Below are positions 25,669-34,493 of a stretch of 56,552 bases of DNA, one piece after another. The position numbers and the translations under genes are program-made. The notes beneath the pieces are model-generated. The model did no database searches. It had not been told where the DNA came from and saw nothing but the letters and a program-made list of their open reading frames with translations. The stretch's first letter is position 1. The number at the start of each line of letters is the position of its first letter. Source of the DNA: Sandarakinorhabdus cyanobacteriorum (lineage in GTDB: Bacteria; Pseudomonadota; Alphaproteobacteria; Sphingomonadales; Sphingomonadaceae); NCBI RefSeq assembly GCF_002251755.1, contig NZ_NOXT01000105.1, forward strand, positions 1,104 through 57,655, in the 5' to 3' direction.

Positions 25669-26973
25669 ATGGGCGCCAACGGGCCGCCAACCGCTGTGCA
25701 TCCGCGGCTGCTGCTGTGGACATTGCTGGTCGTCTATATCTTCAACTTCATCGATCGCCAGATCGTCTCCATCCTGGCCGAACCCATTGCCCGCGAACTC
25801 CATCTGTCCGACAGCCAGATCGGCCTGATGACCGGCCTTGCCTTCGCGCTTTTCTATGCCACGCTGGGCGTGCCCATCGCCCGCTGGGCCGACAAGGGCG
25901 GCACCGACCGGTCAAAGCTCATCGCCATGTGCCTCGTCGTCTGGTCGGGCATGACGGCCTTGTGCGGCGTGGCGCAGAATTATTGGCAATTGCTGCTCGC
26001 CCGCATCGGCGTCGGCGTGGGGGAGGCCGGCTGCACCCCCACCGCCCATGCCCTGATTGCCGACAGTCTGCCGCCCGAAAAGCGCGCCGGCGGCATCGCC
26101 TTCTTCGGCCTTGGCATCCCCATCGGCGGCCTGATGGGCACGCTGATCGGTGGCGGCGTTGCCGAGGCGCTGGGCTGGCGCCAGGCCTTCTGGCTGGTCG
26201 GCCTGCCCGGCATTGCGCTCGCCATCTTCGTCTGGCTGGTGCTGAAAGACCCGCGCCGCGCCCGTGCCGCCCCCGTCAACGCGCCGCCGCGCCTGTCGAT
26301 GTGGGCCGGGCTGAAGGCGCTGGCCACCTCGCCGGCCTATTGCCTGATCCTCGCCGGGGCCTCGCTCGTCGCCTTCCTTTCCTATGGCAAGGGCGTCTGG
26401 GTGCTGATCTATTTCCAGCGCACCCACAAATTGTCGGTGGGCGAAACCTCGCTCTGGGTTGGGGTGATCCTCGGGATTGCCGGCATCATTGGCACCTGGG
26501 CTGGCGGTTGGGCCGCCGATCGCTGGGGCGCGAAGGATCGCCGCCACATGCTCACCCTGCCGGCGGTTGCCATGGTGCTGGCCGCGCCGATCCTGTTCAT
26601 GGGCTATGCCGCCGATGATTGGCGCCTGGCGATTGCGCTGCTCGTGCTGCCCACCATCGCCAATTCGGCCTATTACGGCCCGGCCTATGGCGCCGCCCAG
26701 GTGCTGGCCCGGCCCGACACGCGGGCGATGGCGGCGGCCTGGATGGTGTTCGGCCAGAATCTGATCGGGCTGGGCCTTGGCCCGCTGCTGTTTGGGGCGC
26801 TGTCGCAATGGCTGAAGGCCGATTATGGCGCCGAATCGGTGCGCATCGTGCTGTATTTTGCGGCCTGGGCCGGGCTGCTGCCGGCGCTGCTGTTCTGGCT
26901 GGGCGCCCGCGCGCTTGGCCGCGAAACCAACGGAAAGGATGCGACCGATGCAGGTCTTGCGCACGCCGGATGA
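25669..26973 (+). CDS. MFS transporter, spinster-like
   Basis: Inner-membrane transporter of 434 residues with about 12 hydrophobic segments. It carries the MFS signatures [16 protein letters not shown] in helix 1 and [17 protein letters not shown] between helices 2 and 3, and [22 protein letters not shown] in helices 4-5; these blocks are typical of the spinster-like family common next to sphingomonad catabolic genes. ATG 25669 follows GGGAGGG; the frame extends upstream to 25597 without support. Its 3' end overlaps the dehalogenase gene by 26 bp, so the two are co-transcribed and probably serve the same substrate. Confidence 0.92.
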   Translation: MGANGPPTAVHPRLLLWTLLVVYIFNFIDRQIVSILAEPIARELHLSDSQIGLMTGLAFALFYATLGVPIARWADKGGTDRSKLIAMCLVVWSGMTALCGVAQNYWQLLLARIGVGVGEAGCTPTAHALIADSLPPEKRAGGIAFFGLGIPIGGLMGTLIGGGVAEALGWRQAFWLVGLPGIALAIFVWLVLKDPRRARAAPVNAPPRLSMWAGLKALATSPAYCLILAGASLVAFLSYGKGVWVLIYFQRTHKLSVGETSLWVGVILGIAGIIGTWAGGWAADRWGAKDRRHMLTLPAVAMVLAAPILFMGYAADDWRLAIALLVLPTIANSAYYGPAYGAAQVLARPDTRAMAAAWMVFGQNLIGLGLGPLLFGALSQWLKADYGAESVRIVLYFAAWAGLLPALLFWLGARALGRETNGKDATDAGLAHAG

Positions 26974-27853
26974 GGCCTTTGCCGGCCTGACCGATTATCC
27001 CTTTGCGCCGCACTACCACCAGCTCACCGACCGCGCCTCAGGCGCACCGCTGCGGCTGCATTATGTTGATGAAGGCCCGCGCGATGCTGCCCCCGTGCTG
27101 TTGATGCACGGCGAACCCAGCTGGTCCTATCTCTACCGCAAGTTCGTCGGCCCGCTCACCGCCGCCGGCCACCGCGTTGTTGCGCCCGATCTCATCGGCT
27201 TCGGCAAGTCCGACAAGCCGGCGGCGCGCACGGATTACACGTTCGAACGCCATGTCGAATGGATGAGCGACTGGCTGACCGCGCTCGATCTCAAGGGCAT
27301 CACCCTGTTCTGCCAGGATTGGGGCGGCCTCATCGGCCTGCGCCTGGTGGCCGCCTTCCCGGAACGCTTCGCCCGGCTGGTCATTGCCAACACCGGGCTG
27401 CCGGTGGGCACCGGCTGGTCGCCGGGCTTCAAGGCCTGGCTGGATTTCTCGCAAAGCGTGCCGCAATTCCCGGTCGGCTTCATCGTCAACGGCGGCACCA
27501 CCCGCGAACTCACCCCGGCCGAAGTCGCCGCCTATGATGCGCCCTTCCCGGACGAGACGTTCAAGGAAGGCGCCCGCCAGTTCCCCACCCTGGTGCCCGT
27601 CACGCCCGAACATGCCAGCGTCGCCGAGAACAAGGCGGCGTGGGAGGTGCTGTCCCGCTTCGACAAGCCGGTCGTCACCTGCTTTTCCGACAAGGATGCC
27701 GTGACGGCGGGCGGGGAGAAGGTCTTCATCGAACGCGTGCCCGGCGCCCGCGGCCAGCCGCACACGATCGTGGCCGGCGGCGGCCATTTCCTGCAGGAAG
27801 ACGCACCCGAAGAGCTGGTGCGCATCATCCTCGACCATATCAACAGGGGGTAA
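26948..27853 (+). CDS. Haloalkane dehalogenase, HLD-I subfamily
   Basis: Hydrolyses carbon-halogen bonds of haloalkanes to an alcohol and halide. In the 301-residue protein, the nucleophile is D124 in CQDWGG, with W125 beside it as the first halide ligand; W164 in GFKAW aligns with the second halide-binding Trp of DhlA. The oxyanion region is [12 protein letters not shown], the acid is D250 in SDKDAV and the base H280 in GGGHFLQED. The acid placed late in the cap-following segment and the block [19 protein letters not shown] are HLD-I traits. ATG 26948 has AAAGGA upstream. Epoxide hydrolase is less likely because both halide Trp residues are present. Confidence 0.92.
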   Translation: MQVLRTPDEAFAGLTDYPFAPHYHQLTDRASGAPLRLHYVDEGPRDAAPVLLMHGEPSWSYLYRKFVGPLTAAGHRVVAPDLIGFGKSDKPAARTDYTFERHVEWMSDWLTALDLKGITLFCQDWGGLIGLRLVAAFPERFARLVIANTGLPVGTGWSPGFKAWLDFSQSVPQFPVGFIVNGGTTRELTPAEVAAYDAPFPDETFKEGARQFPTLVPVTPEHASVAENKAAWEVLSRFDKPVVTCFSDKDAVTAGGEKVFIERVPGARGQPHTIVAGGGHFLQEDAPEELVRIILDHINRG

Positions 27854-27858
27854 GCCAC

Positions 27859-28269
27859 ATGGAGGTGACCAACGAGACCGCGTCCCGGCCGGAACTGGCC
27901 CAGGCCTTTTTCAGCGATGCCGATCATGGCCCGATGGTCATGGTCAACCTGCTGAAGTTCAAGGACAAGGCGACCTATCCCGACGGCCGCGATCCCGATC
28001 TGTCGGGCCGCGAGGCCTATGACCGTTATGGCGCTGCCGTGGTGGATTGCCTGAAGGCGGTGGGCGGCCATGTCGTCTATTCCGGCCCGGTCACCGGCAT
28101 CCTGTTGGGCGATGTCGGGGAACTCTGGGATGCCGTCGCGCTGGCCTATTATCCCAGCCCGCAGGCCATGCTGCAGATGGTGGCAACGCCCGAATATCAG
28201 GCCATCGAGATTCACCGATATGCCGGGCTGGCCGGCCAGCTCAACATCCGCACGAAGCCCCGCGCATGA
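27859..28269 (+). CDS. DUF1330/EthD-like small protein
   Basis: A 136-residue protein with the pattern of DUF1330 in the dimeric alpha-beta barrel superfamily: PMVMVNLLKFKDKA at the start, REAYDRYGAAV in the middle and ALAYYPSPQAMLQMVATPEYQ near the end. Related proteins are small enzymes or accessory factors for hydroxylated or aromatic intermediates, but no reaction is known for this one. ATG 27859 is 5 bp after the dehalogenase stop with GGGGG upstream, and its stop overlaps the next start (ATGA), so it is an integral member of the operon. Confidence 0.85.
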   Translation: MEVTNETASRPELAQAFFSDADHGPMVMVNLLKFKDKATYPDGRDPDLSGREAYDRYGAAVVDCLKAVGGHVVYSGPVTGILLGDVGELWDAVALAYYPSPQAMLQMVATPEYQAIEIHRYAGLAGQLNIRTKPRA

Positions 28270-28928
28270 CCAGCAAGTCACCTCTGGCCTTCGACCTGTT
28301 CTGGTCCTTCCGCTCGCCCTATTCCTATCTGCTGCTGCCGCGCGTGGTTGATCTCGTCGCCACCCACAATGTCGCCTGCAATGTCCGCATCGTCTATCCG
28401 ATCGCAGTCCGGCAGGCGGATTTCTTCCAGAAGGTCGATCCGCTGTGGATGTTCTATCTGATGCGCGACACCTATCGCGAGGCCGAATTCTTGCGCATGC
28501 CCTATCGCTGGCCCAAGCCCGACCCGGTCTACATGGACCCGGCCACCCGCCTATATCCGCCCGAACAGCCGCACATCCACCGCCTGTCGCATCTCGGCAT
28601 CGCCGCGACGGAGGCCGGGCGCGGCCTCGCCTTCATCCGCGAAGTCTCCCACACCATCTGGTCGGGCACGGTGGATGATTGGCACGAGGGCGATCATCTG
28701 GCCGATGCCGCCGCCCGTGCCGGGCTCGATCTTGCCGCGCTGGATGCCGCCGTCGCTGCCAATCCCGATCATTATCGCGCCCGGATCGAGGCCAATCAGG
28801 ACGCCCAGCGCGCCGCCGGCCATTATGGCGTGCCGCTGATGGCGCTGGATGGCGAACCCTTCTTCGGCCAGGACCGTTTCGACCAGCTGGTCTGGCGCCT
28901 CAGGCAAAAGGGCCTGCAGGCCCGCTAA
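28266..28928 (+). CDS. 2-hydroxychromene-2-carboxylate isomerase-like (DsbA/kappa GST fold)
   Basis: A 220-residue thioredoxin-fold protein of the DSBA/HCCA-isomerase/kappa glutathione transferase group. The active-site region is FWSFRSPYSYL, in which the Ser of SPYSY replaces the DsbA Cys pair, as in HCCA isomerases that use glutathione. A GVPLMALDGEPFFGQDRFD segment near the C-terminus is the usual cis-Pro and substrate region. HCCA isomerase acts in naphthalene breakdown; here, with a dehalogenase, a glutathione-dependent isomerisation or conjugation is equally likely. The gene overlaps the stop of the DUF1330 gene and shares 4 bp with the stop of the convergent sulfatase gene. Confidence 0.88.
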   Translation: MTSKSPLAFDLFWSFRSPYSYLLLPRVVDLVATHNVACNVRIVYPIAVRQADFFQKVDPLWMFYLMRDTYREAEFLRMPYRWPKPDPVYMDPATRLYPPEQPHIHRLSHLGIAATEAGRGLAFIREVSHTIWSGTVDDWHEGDHLADAAARAGLDLAALDAAVAANPDHYRARIEANQDAQRAAGHYGVPLMALDGEPFFGQDRFDQLVWRLRQKGLQAR

Positions 28929-30652
28929 CGGCGCCGCCAGCGCCGGCCCACCCACAGGCTCACCGCCAGTAGCCACAGGCTGGCCAGCATCGGGGCCAGC
29001 CGGCCGGGCAGCAGATCGCGCGTCGCATTGTCCTGGATCTGCTGCGGCGCGCTGTAACCGGGCGGCATCGGCAGCACCTGATTGGCCCTCGCCCAATCCG
29101 CCCAGGCCGCCTGCATCGCCGCCAGCCGGGCCGGATCGGCCGCCGCCAGATCGCGCGCCTCGCCCGGATCGGCCATGATGTCAAACAGATGCCAGGCGCC
29201 ATCGCCATAGGGCGGCAGATTCTTCACCAGCTTGTACGGCCCCTGATACAGCACCGCATTGCCCGACAGTTCATAACCGATGGGTTCGGCCGCATCATGC
29301 ACCGCCGCCGCCGGATCGATCAGCGCCGGCACCAGGGAACGGCCCTCCAGCCCCTGCCGCCCGGCGATGCCGGCCAGATCCAGCAGCGTGGGCGCCAGAT
29401 CGACGGCATGGGCCGGCGCCGTCGCCACCTGCCCGCGGGCCTGGCGCAGGCCGGGCGGCAGCGACAGGATGAACGGCACCCGCACCCCGCCTTCCCAGGC
29501 GCTGAACTTGAAACCGCGCAAGGGGCTGGCCGCCGCGCTGGCCCAGCTGGCGCCGATATAGGTGAAGCTGCCCGGCTGGCCCTGCCGTTCGGATGCAAGA
29601 TCATATTGCAGCCGGGCATTGAAGGTGGTGAAGCGGTTGGCTTCCGGGTTGGTGGCCTCCGCGCCATTGTCCGATACGAACACGAACAGCGTGTTGTCAT
29701 ACTGGCCGCTGGCCTTCAGATGCGCCACCAGCCGGCCGACCTCGCGGTCCATCGCGGTGGCCATGCCGGCATAAACCGCCATCGCCCGGGCCCAGCGCGC
29801 CCGTTCCGCCGCATCCAGCGCCTGCCAGTCGCGCGTGCTGTCCATCACCACTGGGGTGATCGCCGGCAACAGCCCGGCCCGCGCCACCCCGGCGGCGCGG
29901 CGCGCACGCAGCGCCGTCCAGCCGGCAGCATAACGGCCCTGGTATCGGGCGATGTCGGCTTCGCTGGCCTGCAGCGGGATATGGTTGGCCAGAAAGCCCA
30001 GCGTCGCAAAGAAGGGCTTGCCCTGCACGCTGTCGATCTGGGCGATGGCTTCGTCCACGATCAGGGTGGAGCTGTAGAAGCGCCGTGGCAGGCGCGCCGT
30101 CTTGCCATCGCGCGTCCAGTCGGCCCGTTCATACAGCAGGCGGTTGGGCTTGTTTTCCATATTGTCCGCCCCCGATTGCGAAAGCGCCAGCGCCCGGTCC
30201 CAGCCGCGCGCGGTGGGCAGATCGGCGGCGTCGTGCCCCAGGTGCCATTTGCCGGCATAAAGCGTGGCATAGCCCGCACGCTTGAGCCGTTGCGCCAGCG
30301 TGGTCACCCCCGGCGCCAGCATCGCATTGTACCCGGGCTGGCCGCGATGCGCCGGCGGGATGGTTTCCGGCATGTTGCCCAACCCGGCCTTGTGGGCGTT
30401 CACGCCGGTCAACAGCATGGCACGGGTGGGCGAACAGCTGGCCGCCACATGGAAATTGGCAAAGCTTGTGCCTTGCCGCGCCAGCGCATCGATGTTCGGC
30501 GTGGCAATTTCGCTGCCGTACCGGCCCGGATCGGAAAAGCCCCAGTCGTCCGCGATGATCAGCACGATGTTGGGCCGGGGCGTGGCCGGCGTCTGGGCGG
30601 CCGCCGGCGCCAGCGCGCTGGCCGCCAGCAGGATCGCCGCCCGTCGTTTCAC
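28925..30652 (-). CDS. Arylsulfatase, type I (formylglycine) with C-terminal membrane tail
   Basis: Sulfate ester hydrolase of 575 residues. The formylglycine motif CSPTR (C73 to R77) is followed by AMLLTG; the metal site includes IIADDWG (D35, D36) and the later VSDNGAE; GKWHLGH carries the conserved Lys and His. An N-terminal signal peptide (AAILLAASALAPAAAQ) sends it to the periplasm. The last 25 residues form a hydrophobic helix (LASLWLLAVSLWVG) ending in RRWRRR, which would anchor it in the inner membrane; most arylsulfatases lack this. The start is GTG 30652 overlapping the stop of the MBL gene (GTGA). The formylglycine-generating enzyme is not in this window. Confidence 0.93.
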   Translation of the reverse strand: MKRRAAILLAASALAPAAAQTPATPRPNIVLIIADDWGFSDPGRYGSEIATPNIDALARQGTSFANFHVAASCSPTRAMLLTGVNAHKAGLGNMPETIPPAHRGQPGYNAMLAPGVTTLAQRLKRAGYATLYAGKWHLGHDAADLPTARGWDRALALSQSGADNMENKPNRLLYERADWTRDGKTARLPRRFYSSTLIVDEAIAQIDSVQGKPFFATLGFLANHIPLQASEADIARYQGRYAAGWTALRARRAAGVARAGLLPAITPVVMDSTRDWQALDAAERARWARAMAVYAGMATAMDREVGRLVAHLKASGQYDNTLFVFVSDNGAEATNPEANRFTTFNARLQYDLASERQGQPGSFTYIGASWASAAASPLRGFKFSAWEGGVRVPFILSLPPGLRQARGQVATAPAHAVDLAPTLLDLAGIAGRQGLEGRSLVPALIDPAAAVHDAAEPIGYELSGNAVLYQGPYKLVKNLPPYGDGAWHLFDIMADPGEARDLAAADPARLAAMQAAWADWARANQVLPMPPGYSAPQQIQDNATRDLLPGRLAPMLASLWLLAVSLWVGRRWRRR

Positions 30653-31695
30653 AAGGCTGCGTCCTCTATGGCGGTGCTGCCGGCCGGCAGGAACAGGCGC
30701 AGGCCATCATCGGCAATGCGGATGCGCCCGCCAAAGCGCTGCGGCGCATCGCCCAGGAAGGCGGCGTGGAACAGCCGGCTGGGCAGCGGCGGCGCGATAT
30801 GGGTCAGCACCAGTTCGCGCACGCCGGCGCGGGCAGCCAGATCGGCGGCCTGTTCCGGCGTGGTGTGATAATTCAATATGTCCCGCGTGATCTGGGCGGT
30901 GCGCGGCTGGCCGCTGCCATCCAGCCCGCGGGTGATGCCGGCCACCAGGCGCGGTTGCAACGCCTCGTGGATCAACAGGTCGGCCCCCTTGGCGGCGCTG
31001 GCCACGGCGGCGCTGGCGGCGGTGTCGCCGCTCACCACCACCATCCGGCCCTTGTATTGGATGCGATAGCCCCAGGCCGGCGCCACCGGCGCATGGTTCA
31101 CGGCAAAGGCGGTGATCACCAGGCCGCCTGCGTTCCACACCACGCCGGGGCCCGCATCGCGCCCGGCAAAGGCGCCGCCGCCGTTGGGGGCAATCGCTGC
31201 GCCATGATGGGCGGTGCGATAGGTCGCGTCGGCCGCCAGCATCAGATTATAGCCTTGCGCCACCTGGGCCGTGCCCGGCGGCCCGATCAGCGGCAGCGGG
31301 GTGGTTGCCGCGCTGCCGGTCCAGCGCAGCAGCAGCGCCGGGGCCAGGCCTTCGATATGGTCGCTGTGCAGATGGGTCAGCAGCACCGCATCCAGCCCGC
31401 CCAGCCGCACGCCCCGGCTCGCCAGCTTGCGCACCGCGCCATCGCCGGCATCGATCAGGATCAGATTGTCGCCGGCCTGCACGGCCAGGCACGCCTCGGC
31501 CCGGTCAGGGTCGGGCAGGGGGGTGCCGGTGCCGCAGAACACCAGGGTCAGCCCGTCGCCGGCATCGGCCAGCGCATCCCGGTCGGCCCGGGCGGCAGCG
31601 GCCCGGCCATAGATTTCCGTGCCCAACGGCACACGGTTCCACCACAGGCCAGCGGCCAGCAGCAGCAACAGCAAGATCCCCCCAAGGCGTCGCAT
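30649..31695 (-). CDS. MBL-fold metallo-hydrolase, RNase Z/arylsulfatase-like, exported or membrane-anchored
   Basis: A 348-residue metallo-beta-lactamase-fold enzyme. The metal motif THLHSDHIEG (HxHxDH) is complete, with further ligands in the VSGDTA, VNHAP and LTHIAPP segments. CGTGTPLPDPDRAEAC near residue 54 matches the RNase Z-like/alkylsulfatase branch. A 16-residue hydrophobic N-terminus (LGGILLLLLLAAGLWW) is a signal peptide or anchor, so it is not a cytoplasmic tRNA 3' nuclease. It precedes the arylsulfatase gene with a GTGA overlap, suggesting both act on the same periplasmic sulfated or phosphorylated compound. Reaction unknown. Confidence 0.87.
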   Translation of the reverse strand: MRRLGGILLLLLLAAGLWWNRVPLGTEIYGRAAAARADRDALADAGDGLTLVFCGTGTPLPDPDRAEACLAVQAGDNLILIDAGDGAVRKLASRGVRLGGLDAVLLTHLHSDHIEGLAPALLLRWTGSAATTPLPLIGPPGTAQVAQGYNLMLAADATYRTAHHGAAIAPNGGGAFAGRDAGPGVVWNAGGLVITAFAVNHAPVAPAWGYRIQYKGRMVVVSGDTAASAAVASAAKGADLLIHEALQPRLVAGITRGLDGSGQPRTAQITRDILNYHTTPEQAADLAARAGVRELVLTHIAPPLPSRLFHAAFLGDAPQRFGGRIRIADDGLRLFLPAGSTAIEDAAL

Positions 31696-31801
31696 CGGCC
31701 AAGGCTAGGCCGGTGCGGCCGATGAAACAATGGCCTTCGCGCCCTTCCATTCCCCCCGATCAATGATAGCGTGCCGGCCAGACCAAGGGGGGAATAGGGC
31801 C

Positions 31802-32176
31802 ATGACGATGATCTTGCGGGTGCTGGTGGCTGCGGTGGGGCTGTTCAACATCGCCATCGGCCTGTTGTTCCTGTTCAATCCGGCCGGTGCCGCCGCCAAT
31901 TTCTTCCTGATTCCCGATGGCAGCCAGGGCATGGCCACGCTGCGGGCCGATTTCCCCGGTTTCTTCATCACCGGCGGCAGCTTTGCCCTCATTGGGGCCT
32001 TGCAAAAGGATGGCCGTGCCCTGCTGGTGCCGGTGATGCTGCTGGCCATCGCCCTCACTGGCCGCGCCGTCTCGCTGGTCGCCGATGGCATCGGCCCGGA
32101 CGCGATCCCGCCCATGGTCGCCGAAGCGGTGATGATCAGCCTGCTGCTGCTCTGCCGGTCTGGGTTGAAACGCTGA
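31802..32176 (+). CDS. DUF4345-like small membrane protein
   Basis: A 124-residue integral membrane protein with about four hydrophobic segments. The central LRADFPGFFITGGSFALIG matches the common DUF4345 block, and a helix containing NPAGAAANF precedes it. No function is known for the family. ATG 31802 follows a purine-rich GGGGGGAATAGGG. It diverges from the MBL gene and is followed by a TetR gene on the same strand, with a perfect 19-bp palindrome in between. Confidence 0.82.
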   Translation: MTMILRVLVAAVGLFNIAIGLLFLFNPAGAAANFFLIPDGSQGMATLRADFPGFFITGGSFALIGALQKDGRALLVPVMLLAIALTGRAVSLVADGIGPDAIPPMVAEAVMISLLLLCRSGLKR

Positions 32177-32177
32177 T

Positions 32178-32196
32178 TGACGCGGCCGCCGCGTCA
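32178..32196. promoter_or_regulatory. 19-bp palindrome upstream of TetR gene
   Basis: TGACGCGGC and GCCGCGTCA flank one central C. It starts two bases after the DUF4345 gene stop and 48 bases before the TetR start. It could terminate the first gene or act as an operator for the second; no T-run follows, which favours an operator. Confidence 0.45.
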
Positions 32197-32206
32197 TACG
32201 AAACTT

Positions 32207-32217
32207 TGCATTATGCA
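32207..32217. promoter_or_regulatory. 11-bp palindrome TGCATTATGCA before TetR gene
   Basis: TGCAT-T-ATGCA lies 27 bases before the TetR start, in an AT-rich stretch where the promoter should be. Such a palindrome close to a TetR start is often the autoregulatory operator. Inferred from position only. Confidence 0.4.
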
Positions 32218-32243
32218 GAACATTGATTTATTGTAATGACGTG

Positions 32244-32831
32244 ATGAAGTCCCTTGGCCTGCACGAAACCGATGGACGGCGCCTGCGCTCGCAGGCCAGC
32301 CGGGAACGCATCATCGATGCCGTGGTGGCAATCATCGATGAAGGCCGGGTGACGCCCAGCGCCGAAGTGGTGGCGATCCGCGCCAATGTCGGCCTGCGCA
32401 GCGTGTTCCGCCATTTTGGCGACATGGCCTCGCTCTACACCGCCGTGCTCGAACGCATCGGCAAGCGCTATGTCCACCTCATGCGGCCCTATGAGGCGGC
32501 GGATTGGCACGGCCAGCTGCGTGAGTCGCTGGCCCGCCGGCTGGAGCTGTATGAAAGCGGCCTGGCCTACAGCCGCGCGGCGCAACTGTTCCGCGATGGC
32601 AGCGCGACGATGAATCTGGGCCCGGGCGTGTTCAACGAAATGCTGCGCAGCCGGCTCGAATCGGTGGTGCCGGCCGCCGCGCGCGCCGACGATCTGTGGC
32701 TGGAACAGCTTGATCTGTGGCTCAGCCTTGATTGCTATGCCAGCCTGCGCGAACGGCGCGGCCTGTCGCACACCCAGGCGGCCGAGGTGATGACCGCCGC
32801 CGTCGAACGCCTGCTGGCCGACAAGCACTGA
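32244..32831 (+). CDS. TetR/AcrR family transcriptional regulator
   Basis: A 195-residue regulator. The N-terminal HTH spans about residues 18-62, with SAEVVAIRANVGLRSVFRHFGDMASLY as a slightly divergent recognition unit. The remainder is a helical ligand domain. ATG 32244 has no clear ribosome site; a GTG at 32241 or a TTG at 32223 would extend it slightly. It precedes purE on the same strand by 95 bp, but purE has its own likely promoter. Target genes are unknown; the DUF4345 gene just upstream is the nearest candidate. Confidence 0.85.
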   Translation: MKSLGLHETDGRRLRSQASRERIIDAVVAIIDEGRVTPSAEVVAIRANVGLRSVFRHFGDMASLYTAVLERIGKRYVHLMRPYEAADWHGQLRESLARRLELYESGLAYSRAAQLFRDGSATMNLGPGVFNEMLRSRLESVVPAAARADDLWLEQLDLWLSLDCYASLRERRGLSHTQAAEVMTAAVERLLADKH

Positions 32832-32925
32832 ACCACGGCCCGCCGCCGCAGTGGCGCGAATTTCTTTGCGTGTGTCTGGGCCAGCGGCTAAACGCTGCCG
32901 CTTTCCGCAGGTAAGGTGAACGGCC

Positions 32926-33429
32926 ATGGCAAGCGAACAGCCCCCGCTGGTGGGCATCATCATGGGCAGCCAATCCGATTGGCAGACCATGGTGCACGCG
33001 GCCGAAATTCTGGCCACGCTGGCCGTGCCGCACGAAACCCGCATCGTTTCCGCCCACCGCACGCCGTTGCGCCTGCATGATTATGCGCAGGGCGCTGCGG
33101 CCAGCGGGCTGAAGATCATCATCGCCGGGGCCGGCGGCGCCGCGCACCTGCCCGGCATGGCCGCCAGCATGACCAGCCTGCCGGTGCTGGGCGTGCCGGT
33201 CGAATCGCGCACGCTGAAGGGCATCGATTCTTTGCTCTCCATCGTCCAGATGCCGGCCGGCGTGCCGGTGGGCACCTTTGCCATCGGCAAGGCCGGCGCC
33301 GTCAACGCGGCCCTGCAGGCCGCTGCCATCCTGGCTCTGAATGATCCGGCGCTGGCCGCCCGGCTCGCCGCCTGGCGCCAGGCGCAAACCGATGCCGTGG
33401 CCGACGCGCCATCGGATGATCTGCCCTGA
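32926..33429 (+). CDS. purE: N5-carboxyaminoimidazole ribonucleotide mutase
   Basis: Class I PurE, converting N5-CAIR to CAIR in purine synthesis. The 167-residue protein has the phosphate-binding GSQSDW near residue 14, the catalytic SAHRTP and the [14 protein letters not shown] block. ATG 32926 follows AAGGTG. Its TGA overlaps the purK ATG by one base (TGATG), so PurE and PurK are translated together; PurK supplies its unstable substrate. A TTGCGT/TAAACG-like promoter is visible near 32870-32895. Confidence 0.97.
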   Translation: MASEQPPLVGIIMGSQSDWQTMVHAAEILATLAVPHETRIVSAHRTPLRLHDYAQGAAASGLKIIIAGAGGAAHLPGMAASMTSLPVLGVPVESRTLKGIDSLLSIVQMPAGVPVGTFAIGKAGAVNAALQAAAILALNDPALAARLAAWRQAQTDAVADAPSDDLP

Positions 33430-34493
33430 TGCTCACCCCCGGTTCCACCATCGGCATCCTGGGCGGCGGCCAGTTGGGCCGCATGCTGGCGGTCGCGGCG
33501 GCGCAGCTGGGCTATCGCTGCCACGTCTTTGCCCCCGAAGACGCGCCGCCCGCCACCGATGTCTGCGCCGCCGTCACCCGCGCCGAATTTTCCGATGCGG
33601 CCGCGCTCACCGCCTTTGCCGGCGCGGTTGATGTCGTCACCTTTGAATGGGAAAATGTCCCCACCGCCGCCGTCCGCCTGCTGGCCGGGCTGGTGCCGGT
33701 CCACCCCGGTGTCCACAGCCTCGAAGTGGCCCAGGACCGGATGGCCGAAAAACAGTTCGTCGAATGGCTCGGCGGCCGCACCGCGCCCTGGGCCCCGGTG
33801 TCGAGCCGGGCCGAGCTGGACGAGGCCATTGCCCGCATCGGCCTGCCCGCCATCCTGAAAACCCGCCGCTTCGGCTATGACGGCAAGGGCCAGGCCCGCC
33901 TCCACAGCGCCGATGACGCCGATGCCGCCTGGGATGCCATCGGCCAGCAGCCCGCCATCCTGGAAGGCATGGTGGAATTTGCCCATGAATACAGCGTGAT
34001 GCTGTGCCGTGGCGCCGATGGCCGCATGGTTGATTGGCCGGTGCCGGTCAACGTCCATGCCGGCGGCATCCTTGCGTCCTCCAGCCTGCCGGCGCCATCG
34101 CTGGTGCGGGCCCAGGCCGCCGATGCCGTGGCGCTCAGCCGCCGGATTGCCGACAAGCTGGGCCATGTCGGCGTGCTCACCTGCGAATTTTTCGCCTGCC
34201 GCGATGGCCTGCGCTTCAACGAAATGGCCCCGCGCGTCCACAACAGCGGCCACTGGACGATCGAGGGCAGCCTGACCAGCCAGTTCGAAAACCATATCCG
34301 CGCCGTCGCCGGCCTGCCGCTGGGCCCCACCGATCTGGTGCTGCCCAGAGTGGAGATGCTCAACCTGATCGGTGACCAGGCCGATGATTGGCCACGGCTG
34401 TTTGCCGAACCCGGCACCCATGTCCATCTCTACGGCAAGGGCGCGTCGCGCCCCGGCCGCAAGATGGGCCATGTCACCCGGCTGGGCCGCTGA
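33429..34493 (+). CDS. purK: N5-carboxyaminoimidazole ribonucleotide synthase
   Basis: ATP-grasp enzyme making N5-CAIR from AIR, bicarbonate and ATP. The 354-residue protein starts with IGILGGGQLGRMLA, has the ATP-binding KTRRFGYDGKGQ segment near residue 145, and the late FNEMAPRVHNSGHWTIEG metal/active-site block. Length and motifs are standard. It ends directly against the M28 peptidase gene, whose stop starts at the next base on the opposite strand. Confidence 0.97.
   Translation: MLTPGSTIGILGGGQLGRMLAVAAAQLGYRCHVFAPEDAPPATDVCAAVTRAEFSDAAALTAFAGAVDVVTFEWENVPTAAVRLLAGLVPVHPGVHSLEVAQDRMAEKQFVEWLGGRTAPWAPVSSRAELDEAIARIGLPAILKTRRFGYDGKGQARLHSADDADAAWDAIGQQPAILEGMVEFAHEYSVMLCRGADGRMVDWPVPVNVHAGGILASSSLPAPSLVRAQAADAVALSRRIADKLGHVGVLTCEFFACRDGLRFNEMAPRVHNSGHWTIEGSLTSQFENHIRAVAGLPLGPTDLVLPRVEMLNLIGDQADDWPRLFAEPGTHVHLYGKGASRPGRKMGHVTRLGR

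Noticed and set aside
29189..30868. Open frame of 559 codons antisense to the arylsulfatase gene
   Set aside because: Mirrors a well-supported sulfatase and shows no family features or ribosome site.
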